Of a stretch of DNA of 64,000 nt, positions 25,958 to 36,790 are shown one piece after another (position 1 is the stretch's first letter; every line of letters starts with the position of its first letter). Source of the DNA: Progne subis subis (lineage: Eukaryota; Chordata; Aves; Passeriformes; Hirundinidae); the NCBI GenBank assembly GCA_022316685.1, contig JAKJHU010000036.1, forward strand, positions 2,987,036 through 3,051,035, given 5' to 3'. A model generated the notes under the pieces. It made no database searches, had not been told where the DNA came from, and was given only the letters and a program-made list of their open reading frames with translations. Both the position numbers and the translations under genes were made by a program.

Positions 25958-26000
<43 letters not shown>
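25958..26000. repeat. (TA)n microsatellite, about 21 units
   Basis: 43 bp of uninterrupted alternating TA, followed by further A/T-only sequence to about 26020. Confidence 0.97.
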
Positions 26001-26004
<4 letters not shown>

Positions 26005-28097
26005 TATTTTTATATATTTTTGTGTAAAACATGACTACAGAATAAAAATGAGAGAGAGTCAAATTGGAACAGAGGTCAGCTAAACACTCTCACTGGAATT
26101 TAAACACAAGAGTAATGTTTGTTTGCATAATTTTTTAGTGATTGCATATTCTCTTGCAGCCAAAGCACAGATGTGACCATTTAATGAAAATAAAGTCCTG
26201 CTCTAAATCACTGTCTAAGCTGTTCTCTCATAAGAATTATGTGTAAGTATTAAAAAGATAACTAATGTCTGTGATGGGATGCCCAGAAATAAACTCAATA
26301 TTTCAATTATTCTCAAGTGTCTGGACCTTCTTTGTTTTGCTTTGGGATGGATTTTTTTTATTTAATGTTTGTTTGGGGTCTCTTTCCCATTTCATATTAG
26401 GAAATAAATTGGCTAAAATACTTTTGCCTCCTCTGTTTTTTCATAAAAGCTCTACACACTAAAAAGTATGTGTATACATGAACTGCAAAGCCATTTTTAC
26501 TGCAGTAATAATCAGCTTTAATCTTGTTTACTACCATAATGAAAATTCTAACAAAAGTTGTAACAAATAATAATTCTGACTATCTTCTTTGCAGAGCATC
26601 AGCTGTACTCAGGCCATTCTGATACTACTAAATCACATACTCTATAAAATTTCCTCTTTTAAGCCGTTAATTAATGAAACAGTACAAGTTATTTAATGAA
26701 CCACTGCTGAAAACATGTTTCTAAGCTGAGATTCAAAAGGCAAAATAAAATTCACCTCCAGGACAACATAAGCTTATACCTCAGTATATACTAAAGGAAA
26801 GCTTGTCAAAGGCTGTCTAGCTAGATTTTTGAAGAATAGAAATTAAGACTCAGTGAAAAAAAAAGGGAAGGATATTATCAATTGTATGGATGACTAAAAA
26901 AGTCTGGATTCTAAAACAATTTGTCTTGAATATTTGCTCAGAATTTAAAATCAGTTCTTTATCTCACAGGCAGGTGGCATTAAACGAAGGTAAAATCAAA
27001 GCTTTGTATTTTCTTTTGGGGTTTTCAATGTGTGATCTAGTCTGTTTTATTCTCTGAACTTTACTGGAAAACATTTAACATTAAGCATTATGCCTGAGAA
27101 AGTGTAAAAGAATAAACCATCTTCTAAATGCATAAGCATTCCTCATTGAGCAGTGCTTCTCAGGGTACAATTTCCTGCGTTTACTGCAGCTGGAAAATTA
27201 TACACAGTGAAGCTGGAATCCACTGAAGATGCCACATTCCTGTCTGCCATTCCCCATCCCCATCAGCAGCTATCAAGCTAGAATAGCATAGCAGGCTCCA
27301 ACAGAGATTACTGATGTTACAGATTTGCAAAACAGAAAAGAGATTTTGAGACAATGGGAAAAAAAGCTTCCATGAGTTAGGATGGGCAATCTACAAAAAA
27401 GTTGAGTAGTGAGACTTCTGTCTTCTCACCCATCCCCTACCGCTGCCTTTTGCTTCCTGGAGGAGTACAAAGCCCAAAGCACAGCTAAGACAAAACTGAT
27501 ATTCACACTTTTTACTTTGCCTTGAATCAAATTTTGAAGCTGGCAGTCCTGCTGACAATACAACGTAAAAATACTAAAAGTTTAGGCCATATTGCTATAA
27601 TTTAATATTTGTTTATAGATGATGAAGCATAGCCTGACTGCACTGAGGACTATTATAAGATCCATTACGTCTTACAGGTCTGAAAACGCTACTTTTGTCA
27701 ACCGAGTTAGTGAAAGGGATAAGCCATGGAGTGAGAGAGATCCTTCCTAGGAACACCTCAGCATGGTTGCCTAGAGACTAATGTATTTTACCATTCACAC
27801 TAGATATTAGGGGATTTATGAGCTTATGTAAGTTTTTCTATGCTTTCAATGTGTTTCAGACCAGTCCTTAATGAGGAGAGTATATGCCCTGGAAGACAGT
27901 CTGCTCCAATGATATTATTCCATCCTGTGCCTCAATCATTTGATCCTAGCACTGCACTCAGTGTTGATTTCTCAAATCACAGGCTTCTCACTGCTGACTG
28001 CCAGAGTATTCAGCATGGGAAAATACGCAGCCTGTAGTAAGCTCTCTTGTTATTGTGCTAGCTGGTAAGTGCTGAGCCAGCACCCATGAAATTATTA

Positions 28098-28582
28098 CAG
28101 AACCACAGAACGATTTAGGCTGGAAAAGACCCTTAATATCATTAAATCCAATCATTCACCCAGCACTACCTGTTTCAGCACTAAACTCCAGCACCCCAAG
28201 TGCTACATCTACTTGTCTTTTAAATACTTCCAGGGATGGTGATGCCACCACTTCTCTAGCAGCCTGTTCCCATGCTTGGAAACTTTTTTGGTCAATAAAA
28301 TATCGCTAATATACAACCTAAACCTTCCCTGGCACAACTTGAGGCCATTACCTCTTATCAATTGTCACATGGAAGAGGTTAACCCCCAACTGGCTACAAC
28401 CTCCTTTCAGGTAGAGAGGAGTGATGTTTCCCCTGAGCCTACTTTTATCCAGGATAAACACCCTCAGCCACTCCTCACAAGATTAATATTCCAGACCCTT
28501 CACCACTCACTCATTGCCCTTCTCTGGACTCACTCCATAACCTCAATGTCCTTCCTGCAGTGATGGGCCTGGAACTGGACAT
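28098..28582 (-). repeat. CR1 LINE, 3' half, minus orientation
   Basis: Starts with 'cagaaccacagaacgattta' (inverted tail) and continues 'ggctggaaaagacccttaat', 'caccccaagtgctacatcta', 'agggatggtgatgccaccac', 'ctggcacaacttgaggccat', 'ctggctacaacctcctttca', 'ccaggataaacaccctcagc', 'cttctctggactcactccat' and 'ggcctggaactggacatagg'. It is the same subfamily type as the copies at 20917 and 31292, but without the RT portion. Similarity is lost near 28582. Confidence 0.93.
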
Positions 28583-31291
28583 AGGGATTGACACATACAG
28601 ACTACCCTGTATGACACTTTTTCCTTATGTTAACTGGTATTTGAGGCACAAAGAAGATAATAATTGCATATATCTAACTGTAAAACATCACATATAGGAT
28701 ATTTTTTTCCCCCAAGTTGTATAGATGGGAAGTCATCTTACAGTGTTGCTGCTTCGCAAAAATGAGAACTGAAAGTTAATATTCTTGGAATTTATTTTTA
28801 TATGACCTAGAGTGTCTTTTTTTCTCATTTTGTGAGGTGCGAAGGCAGATCAAAGGATAGAGGTATGAAAGTATGACTCTGAATGTCTACATTCTGATAA
28901 AAGGTATATAAGTTTGTAGTATTTGCTGAATTACACACTAAAAAAGATACTGGTATTTCCAGTTTAATGACCTAGTGATGTGGGATTCAGTAGAACCAAA
29001 TCAATATAAGAGAAATGGTGAAGTTTCCCACCCAATAAATCATCTTCGTCATGACACGAGACATAGCAGAGCAAAATATTTGCAACAGTAGCACTGAAAT
29101 ACAAAAAGATGTGTTTATGTCATTGTGATACTTGTCTAAGCTGAAGCTTGGTTTTTGTTATGATAGCTATAATGAAGCTATATTTAGAACTCCAGGAAGA
29201 AAAGTTCGAACTAATTCTCTCATTACTGTATGGTGATAGCTACCATTTTCCTGCTTTCCACTATGACCTGCTATAATATCCACTATGTTGCGAAATGCAT
29301 TCCTTTCATAAATCCGTATTTGTCCTCATGATTTTTCCTTCCACCTGAGAACACTTTTAAAAAATCCATCTGATAGAAAGGCAATCTATCTGCAGCTTTT
29401 ACAAACACAGCATCTTTGTCAAACCTGACTGAGGGCAAGGCTGCTCATTCCCCTTGGATCTCTTCAGAACAGAACACATGTTGTGCTGCAACAAAGTGCT
29501 TAACCTGGTGAATGACACTCATGCCATTTGTTAACAATAAATGATCAAGGAACATATTTGCTACAGCTTATTAAGACCAGTACTCACAGAGCAGTGAGCC
29601 TACAGAGAGATTGGTACTCCCACTCCCTGTGCAATTCTAATGAAGGCACTAGACAAGTAATGAGTTTTACCGCAGCACTGACGTTTCCTAATTACCATCG
29701 ACTGGCATGTGATTATTACAGAAACTCTCATCATCTGTGGAAAGAACTGTGTTTGTTAAAATTGGAGACCTTCTTTCTTTTCAAGCAACCATGCATATGC
29801 ACACACACCAAATTGTGGTTTCAAACATTCCCTATTAGGACAGGTTGGCAGTAAAACTCCTTGGCCAACCTTCATTTGGATCCCTTGTGTTTATGCATCA
29901 GGTTACTGGCATCAATTGCATAGTCAAGTAATCACATAATCCTTGATTTCTGACAAGATCCACAGCTTTTCATTCCACAGCAGAGACAATGGTTCAGAGA
30001 ATGAACATCCATTCAGAATTTTCTGCTGTTCTCATGATGAGGCTCATGTCTGTACCACAAGAAAGTACAGCTCTCATTGTACTTTACCAGTATTATAAAC
30101 TATCTCTTTCCTGGGCTGCTTATTGTGGTGATGCCAAAGTATTAATAAATCTATTTTTATAGCATGGTGATAAGGTACATTACTTCCCACTTTACAGATA
30201 TAACTGAATCACAGGGATTAAAGTAGCAGATTTGTATTAACTGAGCCTTCTTTCACTGGCCTGTCAGTTACTGTTTCTGAACAATGGGCATAAAATGACT
30301 CCACAATTTCATTAAAGGTCTTGGTGTTACCACAGCAAGACAGGCACCTCTCGCAGTTATATCTATACAAATAAATGAAGCAAGTCCTGGAAAGTTTCTG
30401 GCACTAAGGGCAGCTGGCACAGAAAGTTTGCACCTCCACCAGCAAAGCCCTCTCACTTCCAGCATGGGCTTGGCTGTGTGCAAATTGCCTTAGGGAAATG
30501 GTTTCTGGACCACTTTAATGGCAAGCCATGCTGGCATGCTGTATTTTTCTTTTCATTGCCAAAATCACCTTGTATTTTTCTTCCTCTTCTCAAAAGCACT
30601 GCAGAATGTAGCTTGCTATATAGTAACCAGATAAATTTGCCTATACTTCATATTAGTGTTTTCCTTACCCAAATCTATTACAATGAGACACTATGGAACT
30701 GAAATATCCATTGTACAGCATTTCATGGTAATAATTGTAGGTATCATCTGTATTTGTACAGCTTGTCATTCTAACACATTTTATGTTCTGGATAATAACG
30801 ATTACTAATGTAAAAATGCAAAATGGATCACTACACTGAACAGAAGAAAAGCCGGAGGCACAAAATACAGATTTATTCATTTCTATCTTCCTTAAAAAAA
30901 TAAAAAGGATCACATACAGTGTTTGCCATTTGTGTTACAGCTGAATTTATCATATCATCAAACTGACAGGCCAAGGGGAAAGAATATTTTAATGCTTCCA
31001 TAGAATAGAGTTCAGTCTTCTGGACAATAACATTTTTTTATACATAAACAAATGTGTAGCCAAAGGGTATGAAAACTGAAAATAATTTTTAAGCAAGTAT
31101 ATTACTTTAAAAATACAATGATTACTTCCCACCCTTGTTCCTAGGTATTTGTGCTCTTGTGAGAAAAGTAAAACATATATTATGTTAATCAAGATATCTC
31201 AAGTGCCATTTAAAATTTTTGTTTGGTTTTAGTAACAGTATTTATTTATGTCCCTTCTTACTTTTCACAGTTGTGTCTTTTATTTGATATT
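28583..31291. other. unique AT-rich DNA, no gene
   Basis: No repeat family and no recognisable protein in any frame. A 108-codon open frame (29528-29854, plus) has no features of a known domain and no convincing splice signals. Confidence 0.55.
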
Positions 31292-31601
31292 TCACAGAAT
31301 CACAGAATCATTAGGCTGGAAGACACCTCCAAGATCATCAAGTCCAACCCAACCCTAACTTCAAGTAAACCATGGCACCAAGTGCAGCATCTAGTCTTTT
31401 CTTAAACACATCCAGAAATGGTGAATCCACCACCTCCCCAGGTAGACCATTCAATACTTTATTACCCTTTCTGTAAAAACCTTTCTTCTAATGTCTAGAC
31501 TATATTTCCCTTGGTGCAGTTTAAGACCACGTCCTCTAGTTCTGTTAGTTGCTGCCTGAAGAGAGAGACTAACTCCCACCTGACTACAACCACCCTTCAG
31601 G
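31292..31601 (-). repeat. CR1 LINE, 3' fragment, minus orientation
   Basis: The intact-looking inverted tail 'tcacagaatcacagaatcat' is followed by 'taggctggaagacacctcca', 'agatcatcaagtccaaccc', 'accatggcaccaagtgcagc', 'tcttaaacacatccagaaat', 'ccaccacctccccaggtaga' and 'ctgactacaaccacccttca'. Similarity ends near 31601, about 50 bp before an LTR insertion. The good preservation of the tail suggests it is younger than the copies at 13111 and 16990. Confidence 0.95.
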
Positions 31602-31647
31602 AAGAAATTCTTCTACCTGAATCCTCAAATTTCTAAGTTTGCGGAAT

Positions 31648-31652
31648 CTATG
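31648..31652. repeat. left target-site duplication of LTR (ctatg)
   Basis: 'ctatg' here is repeated at 32415-32419, immediately outside the other LTR end. A 5-bp duplication fits ERVL-type integration. The identity runs to six bases (ctatgt) because the LTR itself starts with T. Confidence 0.75.
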
Positions 31653-32414
31653 TATCTTAGGTTGCAATCCAAGATGTCACCAAAAATATGTATTCTATTG
31701 CCATCTTCTGAAACCGACTGGGGAGGTGTTTTTCTTTGTCTCTTGTATTACCCATTCCACATAACTCTGGGGGAGGGGGCAGATGTCTTCTGTTAATGGA
31801 CCAGCTGTTGAAACCAGGTGGGGCAGTGTTCTTTATCTCTTCCACGACCCATCCTCCCTCCAGGGGGATATCTTCTGTTAATGGGCCATTAAGGTTCACT
31901 GCATGACAGATACAATTATATCACCCCATTGTGAGATGCTCCACCCAGTGGGAGGAGCCAAGCATTCCTAGCTGGATAAAAACTGAGATTCAGAACACCA
32001 GGACAGCCTGTTTCCATTGGATTCCCAGAGGTAGACTAGACTTGTCTCACCAGCACTGGACCTTTGGAGGAAAACTACACCCTTCTACAGAATCCTCTCC
32101 CCTCCAACAGAACCACATCTGTCACTCCAGGAAGACTTAACTGGACTGCTACCAACACCCTGAATAACAGGATGTCAGGTTGCATTCTGGCTCTGTCAGT
32201 GTTTTCTTTTTTTGTTTATTTGCCTTTTTTTGTACTACTACATTTTTATTCTTAGTATTGGTAGTAAAGAACTATTATTCCTATTCCCATATCTTTGCCT
32301 GAAAGCCCCTTAGTTTCAAAATTATAATAATTCAGAGGGAGGGGGTTTACATTCTCCATTCCAAGGGAGGCTCTGGCTTTCCCTGGCAGACACCTGTCTT
32401 CCTAAACCAAGACA
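31653..32414 (+). mobile_element. solo LTR of an endogenous retrovirus (ERVL-like), 762 bp
   Basis: The element runs from TATCTTAGGTTGC to CCTAAACCAAGACA, imperfect inverted ends; the expected 5' TG reads TA, a single G-to-A change. A 5-bp duplication (ctatg) flanks it. Features in plus order are a U3 with a repeated 'cttctgttaatgg' motif (about 31788 and 31871), a 'ggaggagcc' box, a TATA-like 'ataaaaa' (31976-31982), a degraded polyadenylation signal 'agtaaag' (32263-32269), then U5. The promoter-to-polyA order sets the orientation. No gag, pol or env sequence and no second LTR lie nearby, so it is a product of LTR-LTR recombination. The 70-80 codon frames inside are not coding. I recognise the type from songbird genomes but cannot name the subfamily. 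Confidence 0.85.
31976..31982 (+). promoter_or_regulatory. LTR TATA-like box (decayed)
   Basis: 'ataaaaa' lies just downstream of 'ggaggagcc' in the LTR U3, at the place where related LTRs carry 'ggatataaa'. It would have set transcription start about 25-30 bp downstream. Confidence 0.5.
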
Positions 32415-32459
32415 CTATGTTATCTCATGTCTCATAGTGCCAAATGAGATAACATAGTG
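32413..32459. repeat. perfect 16-bp inverted repeat at the LTR boundary
   Basis: 'cactatgttatctcat' (32413-32428) and 'atgagataacatagtg' (32444-32459) are exact reverse complements around a 15-nt loop. The left arm consists of the LTR's final CA, the 5-bp target duplication and nine flanking bases. 'catagtg' also occurs inside the loop (32433-32439). The arrangement could be a hairpin present before insertion or a later template-switch event. Confidence 0.95.
32415..32419. repeat. right target-site duplication of LTR (ctatg)
   Basis: Matches 31648-31652 and directly follows the LTR terminal ACA. Confidence 0.75.
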
Positions 32460-35400
32460 GTATCATTACAACATGATGCATTTCCTTTTGCTGTGAAAAA
32501 TAAAAATGCTTCTATTACATATCTCATTATTTTGGGAATGGAGATTTGGGCCTAGATGTCTTATTGCTTTAATATTTAGAATAAGGAAGTAACTGAAAAA
32601 ATATCTAAAAACTTAAAGCATTAAAATAATGCAGAGTAAAAATGTCAAAATTAAAAAGTCCAAAATTCAGAATAGTAGGATTTATTTAAGAGAAGTTAAT
32701 TTCACACTGTTTTCAAGGTACTAATTAATTTCCTACATTTGTGCATAAAAAGAAAAATGTTGGTCAGGGTTTTTTCCAGTATTTTAAACCCCTGATATTA
32801 AAGCTAAAATACTCTGCTCTGGATAAGCATTTTTGTTTTATTTTAACATCAACCTCCAAATATTCAAGAATGCAAATATCACACAGAAGTTTTATTAATA
32901 CAGTAGGGAATTTACTGTATTACAAACTAAGTGCACATTTATTCTGATTAAAAGATAAAAGACTTCCCTGTCAACTTAGCATTACCTACAGAAGTTGTAC
33001 TATGACAGGATGCTATAGTGAAATGACATTAATTATTTCACCAATAAGCTTTATGCTGATGATATATAATATATGAATGATTATAATCAATTGATGGAAG
33101 TTACAGGCATGTCAGAGACAGGTGGAGATATTGTTATCCTGAATGGCAGTAAGGGAACTTCAAAGGCGCTACAGAGAGTTACAAGTTATTCCCATCAGTA
33201 ACCTGCTGAACTGAAGTGTTTATCTGTAATAAATATAATCAATATATATGTATAACTACGAGTAAATGGCCTCTAAATTTTACATAATGTAATACAAGTG
33301 AGCAAATTGGTTATAAAAGGGTATGAAAAAAATTAGACTTAAAATTACAGGAAGATACTTGAACATCTGAGGACTAGAGTTCTGAAATGGTTGTACAGGG
33401 CAGGAAACCTAAATTGTTTTAGTATGTGTCTCATTAGATTATGAAACAGACTATATTTTAAAAACAAACAAACAAACAAACAACAACAAAAAACCCACAA
33501 AAACCAAGAAACGAAAACAAAAACCCCAAAAAACCCTCACACCAAACAGGAGAAACTCTCCTAGAAAGCAAAAAAAAGTCTTGTGTATCTAATTTGTGTC
33601 ATAAAATTAAAAGGAGACTGGACTATAACATCCTTCATTATAATGTTTATTGTCTGGATCTCATACAGAGAGCCAAATATAGCTCCTTATGGAATTTACA
33701 AAAACATTTTTCTGTCTTGGAAAAATTAGAGAGAGAGAAGACCAGGAGAAGGGGGATGTTCACTTGGAACCTGGAGATCAGCCATTAAAGACAAACTCCT
33801 GTTCTTCAGCCTTCTTCAGCTCTCAGATGCGGTTGGTGTGTTCAGCTTATTGTTCATGGTCAAATTACTTGGAAAATTTGGGATCAATAACTGTTTGGTT
33901 TTTTTTCCACAGGTCAGATTACTGGGACAACCCAGCCTGTTTTATGCTGGTTGCTCCCTGCCCAACCTCCCCATTTGTATACCTAGTAATATCACCCAGG
34001 GGTATTACTTATAAAATGTGTTGTTACTATACAGAAGAGGATTTGGCAACTCCCTAATTCTCTGAAGCACATTTCTGGACAAAAAGGAATCCCTTCATGC
34101 AGCCTGAGCAGTACAGATAAAGGTTAGTGAATAAAATTATGCCAACGATGTATGAGTCCACTGAATCAAGCAATGACACCATGATAGTAACATATTACCA
34201 GTGGAGCTCCCCTTAGTTTTATCATCACGTGAATCTGACATAAATCATTCTGGCACTGTATTAATCAGTAGGAAAAAGCAGGTTTAATCTCACACTGGAA
34301 AAAACTTTAAATTATAGTTTGGACTCTACCCAGCATGAGGTTTTTATTAGTCAGTTTTCTCTGGTCTTATTATGTACAGAATAAGTGGAAACATACACTC
34401 TGCAAAATTGTGTCCAGCCACAAATGTATAAACTCAAATCAGTTTTGAATAACAAAGATATTCCCAGGCCAGTGACCTTTTGCCCTAATTAAATAATTCA
34501 GAAGATTTTTCTTTTACCACTATAGGAACTAGAGAAACTTTGTTGCTTCTATTAATCTAACTTCACCTACTAAACCAAAGCCAAAAGTCTTTGTGTTTAT
34601 GAAGACACCTTTGCCACTCCTAGGAAAGCCACTCCTCAGCTGTTCAAACAAAAGTGAAGAGGGCAATGTGTCAAGCTACTGCACACCTCATCCAAAGCTC
34701 CACTTGCTCACTTTCCTTCTCCCTGGAAAGAGTATTCCTCTGTTTTCAGATCCACTTATCAGGGCACCAAACAGTGACTGGAAAGCAGTGCCGTGCCGAG
34801 TCAGGAGTGCCAAACAATTACACAGAGTCCAGCAAAACCAACCTGCATTTCTCTAGGGCAGAGTGGGAAAAAGGTATCTGTGCAGAGCACATGCATCGGG
34901 CACTTTCATGAAAAAGACTGGCATCACTACGACTCTATTGATTTTCACATAGTGATAATTACACCAAACTAGGTTTTCACTGGTTGCAAAGCTGATGCCT
35001 TGCACTCCCTGTTTTCCACGTAGATGATATTGACTATTGCTGTACCTAAGTAGCAAATCAGTTTGCTTGTGAGGAGCAGAAAAACATCAAATGCAAAAAC
35101 TATTAGATGAGATCTAGATATATTAACAAATTTTTATGTGTTTTTCACTGAACTTTCAAAGAGAAGACAAAACAAACATTGCCAGACCTGGTGCCTTTCT
35201 GATCTCACCTTTCTGAAAACCAAGAATTTTCTAACATAATTACAGTAGCATGATTTGTTCTGAATCCATGTTTCTCCATACTCACTACTTCACCTTTCTT
35301 CTAGGGTAATTCTGCAATACATGCTGGGTGCTAAATCTTTGGCTATGAAAAGAGGCTTGGTGACATTTCTTGTTTAACAACAGCACTAGGAGTAATGCTG

Positions 35401-36459
35401 TTGTGAAGCATCATATGGCTAGCAGGAGGAATGGACTAAAAATAGGGACAAGAAAAGCAGAAACACTTCTGACAGTGCTTGCTGACATCATATTGTCGTG
35501 GACTATCACCTTCTTGATCCTGGAAAAAAATAGCCTGTCAAAATGTTTAAAGGTTAAATCTTAACAGAAGATGTAAGCAGCAAAACTAGTGATTTCCTCA
35601 CAGCTGCAACCCATAGCTGAAGCTCCCTCTCACGTCTTCTACTAACACAATACCCTGTGCTGTAGCCTTGCTATACCTGGCAAGGAGGAATTCTCCAGCT
35701 TTCAAACAGGTGGCATGGCTTGTATGATGTCAGTAGCACAAACCCGACCAAGCAAGGCGGCAAGATCCAAGATGCCCATTGGCATTGGTCTCTGGCTTGC
35801 ACCCCTTTGCCCCAGCTGGGCACAGGCATTGTGTGGGAGATGGTTCCATACTATGGCCCTCAGCTATTCTAGGGGTCATTCCCACAGTCACAGGGCAAGA
35901 CAATCTCACACCAGCACCCAGAACCACAGCCTGACACGTTTTAAGGATAAATGTAGCCTCTGTACTTCCCAAGTGCAATAACCCCCGTCCTCCTGCTCCC
36001 CCAGAAATTCGCTGTGTGTCCTTGACTGCTAATAGGATGTGTTGATGGGGACCTACTCACTACCACTGCGTGAGCCCAAGTTTAGATCCTGTGTCTCTCT
36101 CATGAAGACCATAATAGTGGGACTTTTGGTGTGAGATTAGGAGGTGTGTTTGTGACACTTGAATGGAACTGATTACTCCATACACACTTCTACAAGTAGC
36201 ATCTGCTTGTATGTCCAGCCATTTATGCAGCTTTAAGAGTCAAAGCTTCATAGCAACTAAAAATATCAGTGATTTGATAGAGTGGTATTTGCCTGAATGC
36301 ATATTATCTGCTTTTACTATTAGTTGAGAGGTATTTGATATGCAAATTGACTGTTTTCCTTTTCCCTTTTTTTATGTCCACTTCACATCCTCAGGGGTTG
36401 AGGAAAATTCTTTTTGACACGTTCCTGCATCTGTCAGTGTCTTCATGCTTTTAAAAGTC
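32460..36459. other. unique DNA, no gene
   Basis: An A-rich low-complexity stretch is listed separately. A 122-codon frame (33689-34057, plus) includes a good acceptor-like site at 33911-33912 but no recognisable domain. A GC-richer patch lies at about 35700-35960 with open frames on both strands, which suggests composition rather than coding. Confidence 0.5.
33457..33540. repeat. A-rich low-complexity, (AAAC)n-like
   Basis: 'aaacaaacaaacaaacaaac' grades into CAA and CCAAAAA-type sequence. It is simple-sequence DNA of a kind common in bird genomes and has no coding value. Confidence 0.9.
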
Positions 36460-36790
36460 AGGTTTTGTCCAGCTTACGATTTTAAAGCCTATTTTAAGAA
36501 GTGACATTAGCACTTGAATCCCACTGCATTTTTGTGAAATTGAGTGTCCAATTTTCAGGAGACTTCATATTGATTCAGAGAGGTAGCTAGCAGGGCTTAT
36601 GAGAGCATCAAAGAACTTAGACTTCAGTGTGAATTAGGCACCTAGAGTACTTTATCAAATTTTAACTACAATAAGGATATTATCTGAACCTGTTGGAGCC
36701 CTTAGGCTCCAAAGTGCTTACATCAGTTTGAAAATGGAACAAAGGCTGCAATGATGCTTAGATAATTTTGGAAATGCTGCCCTTTATCCT
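36460..36790. repeat. probable ancient amniote repeat remnant
   Basis: Several pieces resemble an old palindromic repeat family of turtles, crocodilians and birds: 'gacttcagtgtgaattaggc' followed by 'acctagagtactttatcaaa' (about 36620-36659), 'agcccttaggctccaaagtg' (about 36698) and 'tttgaaaatggaac' (about 36728). The reference pattern is 'gacttcagtgggagttaggcacctaa...tttgaaaat'. Similarity is patchy and the ends cannot be set. The call is a low-confidence family match by eye. Confidence 0.4.

Larger units (their letters stand above)
22806..28097. other. unique AT-rich DNA, no gene
   Basis: The stretch holds the TTA and AT microsatellites, one old palindromic remnant (23971-24025) and a short duplication (25897-25926), all listed separately. 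Otherwise I find no repeat or coding similarity. Open frames are short. Confidence 0.55.

Noticed and set aside
31657..32255. Open frames of 63-80 codons
   Set aside because: They lie wholly within the LTR at 31653-32414 and do not match retroviral proteins.
33913..34057. Possible exon after the acceptor-like site at 33911-33912
   Set aside because: A good pyrimidine tract and open frame, but no consensus donor before the stop, no polyadenylation signal close by, and an unrecognised peptide.
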